Assembly (NCBI GenBank): GCA_943913205.1
Contig: CALTWN010000039.1
Span: forward strand, 1-7,887
Length of the DNA: 7,887 bases
Direction of reading: 5' to 3'
Origin: an uncultured Bartonella sp.
GTDB lineage: Bacteria > Pseudomonadota > Alphaproteobacteria > Rhizobiales > Rhizobiaceae
The notes under the pieces were generated by a model. The model was not told the DNA's origin. It did not search any database and saw only the letters and a list, made by a program, of their open reading frames with translations. Below, piece after piece: positions 6,563 through 7,887 of this stretch. How positions within the stretch are numbered: the first letter of the stretch is position 1; each line of letters opens with the position of its first letter. The position numbers were made by a program, and so were the translations under genes.

Positions 6563-7792
6563 TCAGCTTCTATAATTCGCATTTATAGCCACATATTCTG
6601 ATGTTAGATCACAAGTCCATATTTCAGCCTTACCATCCCCTATATTCATGTTCACCTTTATGTCTATTTGATAATTATTCATATATTCAGATAAAAGCTC
6701 TTCATCATAATTTGGATCGCGTTCACCTTCTCTAGCTACACAATTCGAACCAAAATAAATTGCAAGTTTATCTCTGTCGGCAGGCTCGCCCGCCTTACCT
6801 ATAGCCATAATCACGCGCCCCCAATTCGCATCATTACCCGCAATAGATGTTTTAACTAAAGGAGAATTAGCTATAGATAGTGCTATCTTTCTTGCGCTTT
6901 GGTCACTGCAAGCGCCAGCTATCTCTATTTTTATTAAATGGCTAGCCCCCTCACCATCGCTAACAATTTGTAAGGCCAATTCTTTAAATAAAGAATTTAA
7001 TTGGCTTTGAAATACCTCAACCATTGGATCTATAAAATCATATATTGGGTTATTATCAGCAAAGCCGGTTGCAAATAATATAACGCTGTCTGAAGTTGAT
7101 GTGTCGCTATCTACCGTAATAATATTAAAACTATTATCAACAGCCCGTTGTAAAATTTTTTGTAATATTTCACTACTTATTGCAGCGTTAGTAGCTGCAA
7201 AACATAGCATTGTTGCCATATTTGGTGCTATCATACCAGCACCTTTTGCTATAGCATTAATAGTTATTTCAGCGCCATTATAAGTAAAAACTCTACTTCC
7301 ATATTTAGCAAATAAGTCGGTAGTCATTATAGATTTTGCCGCTTTTTGCCAATTATCTGTTGTAGTTTTGTTTGCCAAAGATGATAATAAATTTATTATA
7401 GGCTCAGCCTCTAAAGGCTCGCCTATAACGCCTGTTGAAGCTAAAAATACCTGATTAGGATCGCAATTTAAAATATTAGCAGTTGCTTGAGCTATCTGCT
7501 GTACCGCAATTTTTCCTGCGCTACCTGTGAAAGCATTTGCGTTGCCGGCATTCACAACCAGGGCCCTGGCCTTTCCAAATGGCAAAATCTTACGGCAATA
7601 TTCAACAGGTGCTGAAGGACATAAAGATTTAGTAAAAACCCCTGCTACATTTGTATCTGGTGCTAAGGACATAAACAATAAATCGTCTCTGTCTTTATAT
7701 TTATACCCTGTACTACCTACACTAAGAGCCACCCCCTCAACAAAGCCTAAAGCTTGTTGTTCTTTTTCTATGGTGGTTTTAGTATTACACAT
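6563..7792 (-). CDS. argJ: Bifunctional ornithine acetyltransferase / N-acetylglutamate synthase
   Basis: ArgJ moves the acetyl group from N-acetylornithine to glutamate, giving ornithine and regenerating N-acetylglutamate in the cyclic arginine pathway; bifunctional forms also use acetyl-CoA. It is made as a precursor that cuts itself into alpha and beta chains. The cut site is intact: KGAGMIAP (183-190) leads to NMATML, with cleavage expected between Ala193 and Thr194, which becomes the nucleophile. Other conserved segments are NAGNANAFTG (81-90), STGVIGE (119-125, oxyanion-hole Thr120-Gly121), the GNDANWGRV and GKAGEPADRD blocks in the beta chain, and the family-typical C-terminus INANYRS. 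At 409 aa it is full length. A purine-rich AAAGAAA sits just upstream of the ATG as a weak ribosome binding site. The stop is TGA. Mono- versus bifunctional activity cannot be read from the sequence. Confidence 0.96.
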   Translation of the reverse strand: MCNTKTTIEKEQQALGFVEGVALSVGSTGYKYKDRDDLLFMSLAPDTNVAGVFTKSLCPSAPVEYCRKILPFGKARALVVNAGNANAFTGSAGKIAVQQIAQATANILNCDPNQVFLASTGVIGEPLEAEPIINLLSSLANKTTTDNWQKAAKSIMTTDLFAKYGSRVFTYNGAEITINAIAKGAGMIAPNMATMLCFAATNAAISSEILQKILQRAVDNSFNIITVDSDTSTSDSVILFATGFADNNPIYDFIDPMVEVFQSQLNSLFKELALQIVSDGEGASHLIKIEIAGACSDQSARKIALSIANSPLVKTSIAGNDANWGRVIMAIGKAGEPADRDKLAIYFGSNCVAREGERDPNYDEELLSEYMNNYQIDIKVNMNIGDGKAEIWTCDLTSEYVAINANYRS

Positions 7793-7819
7793 ATATTTTC
7801 TTTAAAGTTTTAATTTAGC

Positions 7820-7834
7820 TAACTATATTAGTTA
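7820..7834. repeat. Inverted repeat upstream of argJ
   Basis: TAACTA and TAGTTA form a 6-bp inverted repeat around a 3-nt centre (TAT), 28 bp before the argJ start. The half-sites are the same two hexamers found, in swapped order, in the palindrome before ftsH. It is too AT-rich and lacks the T run for a convincing terminator. It may be an operator or chance. Confidence 0.2.
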
Positions 7835-7851
7835 TGTTATTCAAGTAAATA

Positions 7852-7887
7852 TTAATCCTGATCATCATCAGTATCATCTGCATCATC
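7852..7887 (-). CDS. Partial CDS: Asp-rich C-terminal tail of an unidentified protein
   Basis: A - strand frame is open from the window edge to a TAA at 7854-7852 and would encode the C-terminus DDADDTDDDQD. It lies 59 bp upstream of argJ on the same strand, where a co-directional gene would be expected. The Asp-rich tail is a common style for soluble protein ends, but with 11 residues the family cannot be identified. In several Alphaproteobacteria a parvulin-type peptidyl-prolyl isomerase and secA lie upstream of argJ; that is only a positional guess. A second - strand frame is also open here (Met/Ile-rich, stopping within the gap) and looks less like a protein end. Confidence 0.4.
   Translation of the reverse strand, partial: DDADDTDDDQD

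Noticed and set aside
7527..7805. 92-codon open frame on the + strand opposite the argJ 5' end
   Set aside because: It lies wholly antisense to well-conserved argJ coding sequence, resembles no family I recognise and has no upstream signals; it is a shadow frame.
1..7887. Search for a mobile element, CRISPR, toxin-antitoxin, RNA gene or novel multi-gene system
   Set aside because: Coding density is very high, no direct repeats or transposase-like frames appear, no gap exceeds 95 bp, and all complete genes belong to well-known housekeeping families.

Overview
The window is a compact block of bacterial housekeeping genes in an AT-rich genome (roughly two-thirds A+T by eye; tilS looks the most AT-rich gene). 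The standard code fits: every complete gene starts with ATG, five complete genes stop with TAA and one (argJ) with TGA. The gene content and several protein details fit an AT-rich alphaproteobacterium, possibly host-associated or streamlined. These details are ftsH directly followed by glmM with no folP between, tilS next to ftsH, the efp-suhB pair, and mutT next to argJ. The lineage is inferred from family resemblance and remembered gene order, not from a search.

Layout: on the + strand, efp (56-619), suhB (621-1418) and tilS (1423-2742) are packed with 1-4 nt gaps and probably form one transcript. A 95-bp gap (2743-2837) carries promoter-like sequence and a perfect 14-bp palindrome. It is followed by ftsH (2838-4748) and, after 1 nt, glmM (4750-6105). 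On the - strand, mutT (6509-6102) meets glmM tail to tail with a 4-bp overlap. argJ (7792-6563) lies 53 bp upstream of mutT. The last 36 bp hold the end of a further - strand frame that would encode an Asp-rich C-terminal tail.

Functions: EF-P rescues ribosomes stalled on polyproline. TilS makes the lysidine that lets the minor isoleucine tRNA read AUA, a codon used heavily here. SuhB is an inositol-monophosphatase-family enzyme. FtsH is the membrane AAA+ zinc protease for quality control and regulated turnover. GlmM makes glucosamine-1-phosphate for peptidoglycan and LPS. MutT cleans oxidised dGTP from the nucleotide pool. ArgJ works in arginine (ornithine) biosynthesis. They share core physiology rather than a single pathway.

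I see no RNA gene, mobile element, CRISPR array, prophage or defence system, and nothing that looks like an undescribed multi-gene system. The points most worth a second look are the altered second catalytic motif of TilS, a possible heat-shock-type promoter in front of ftsH, and the joining of efp-suhB to tilS-ftsH-glmM.
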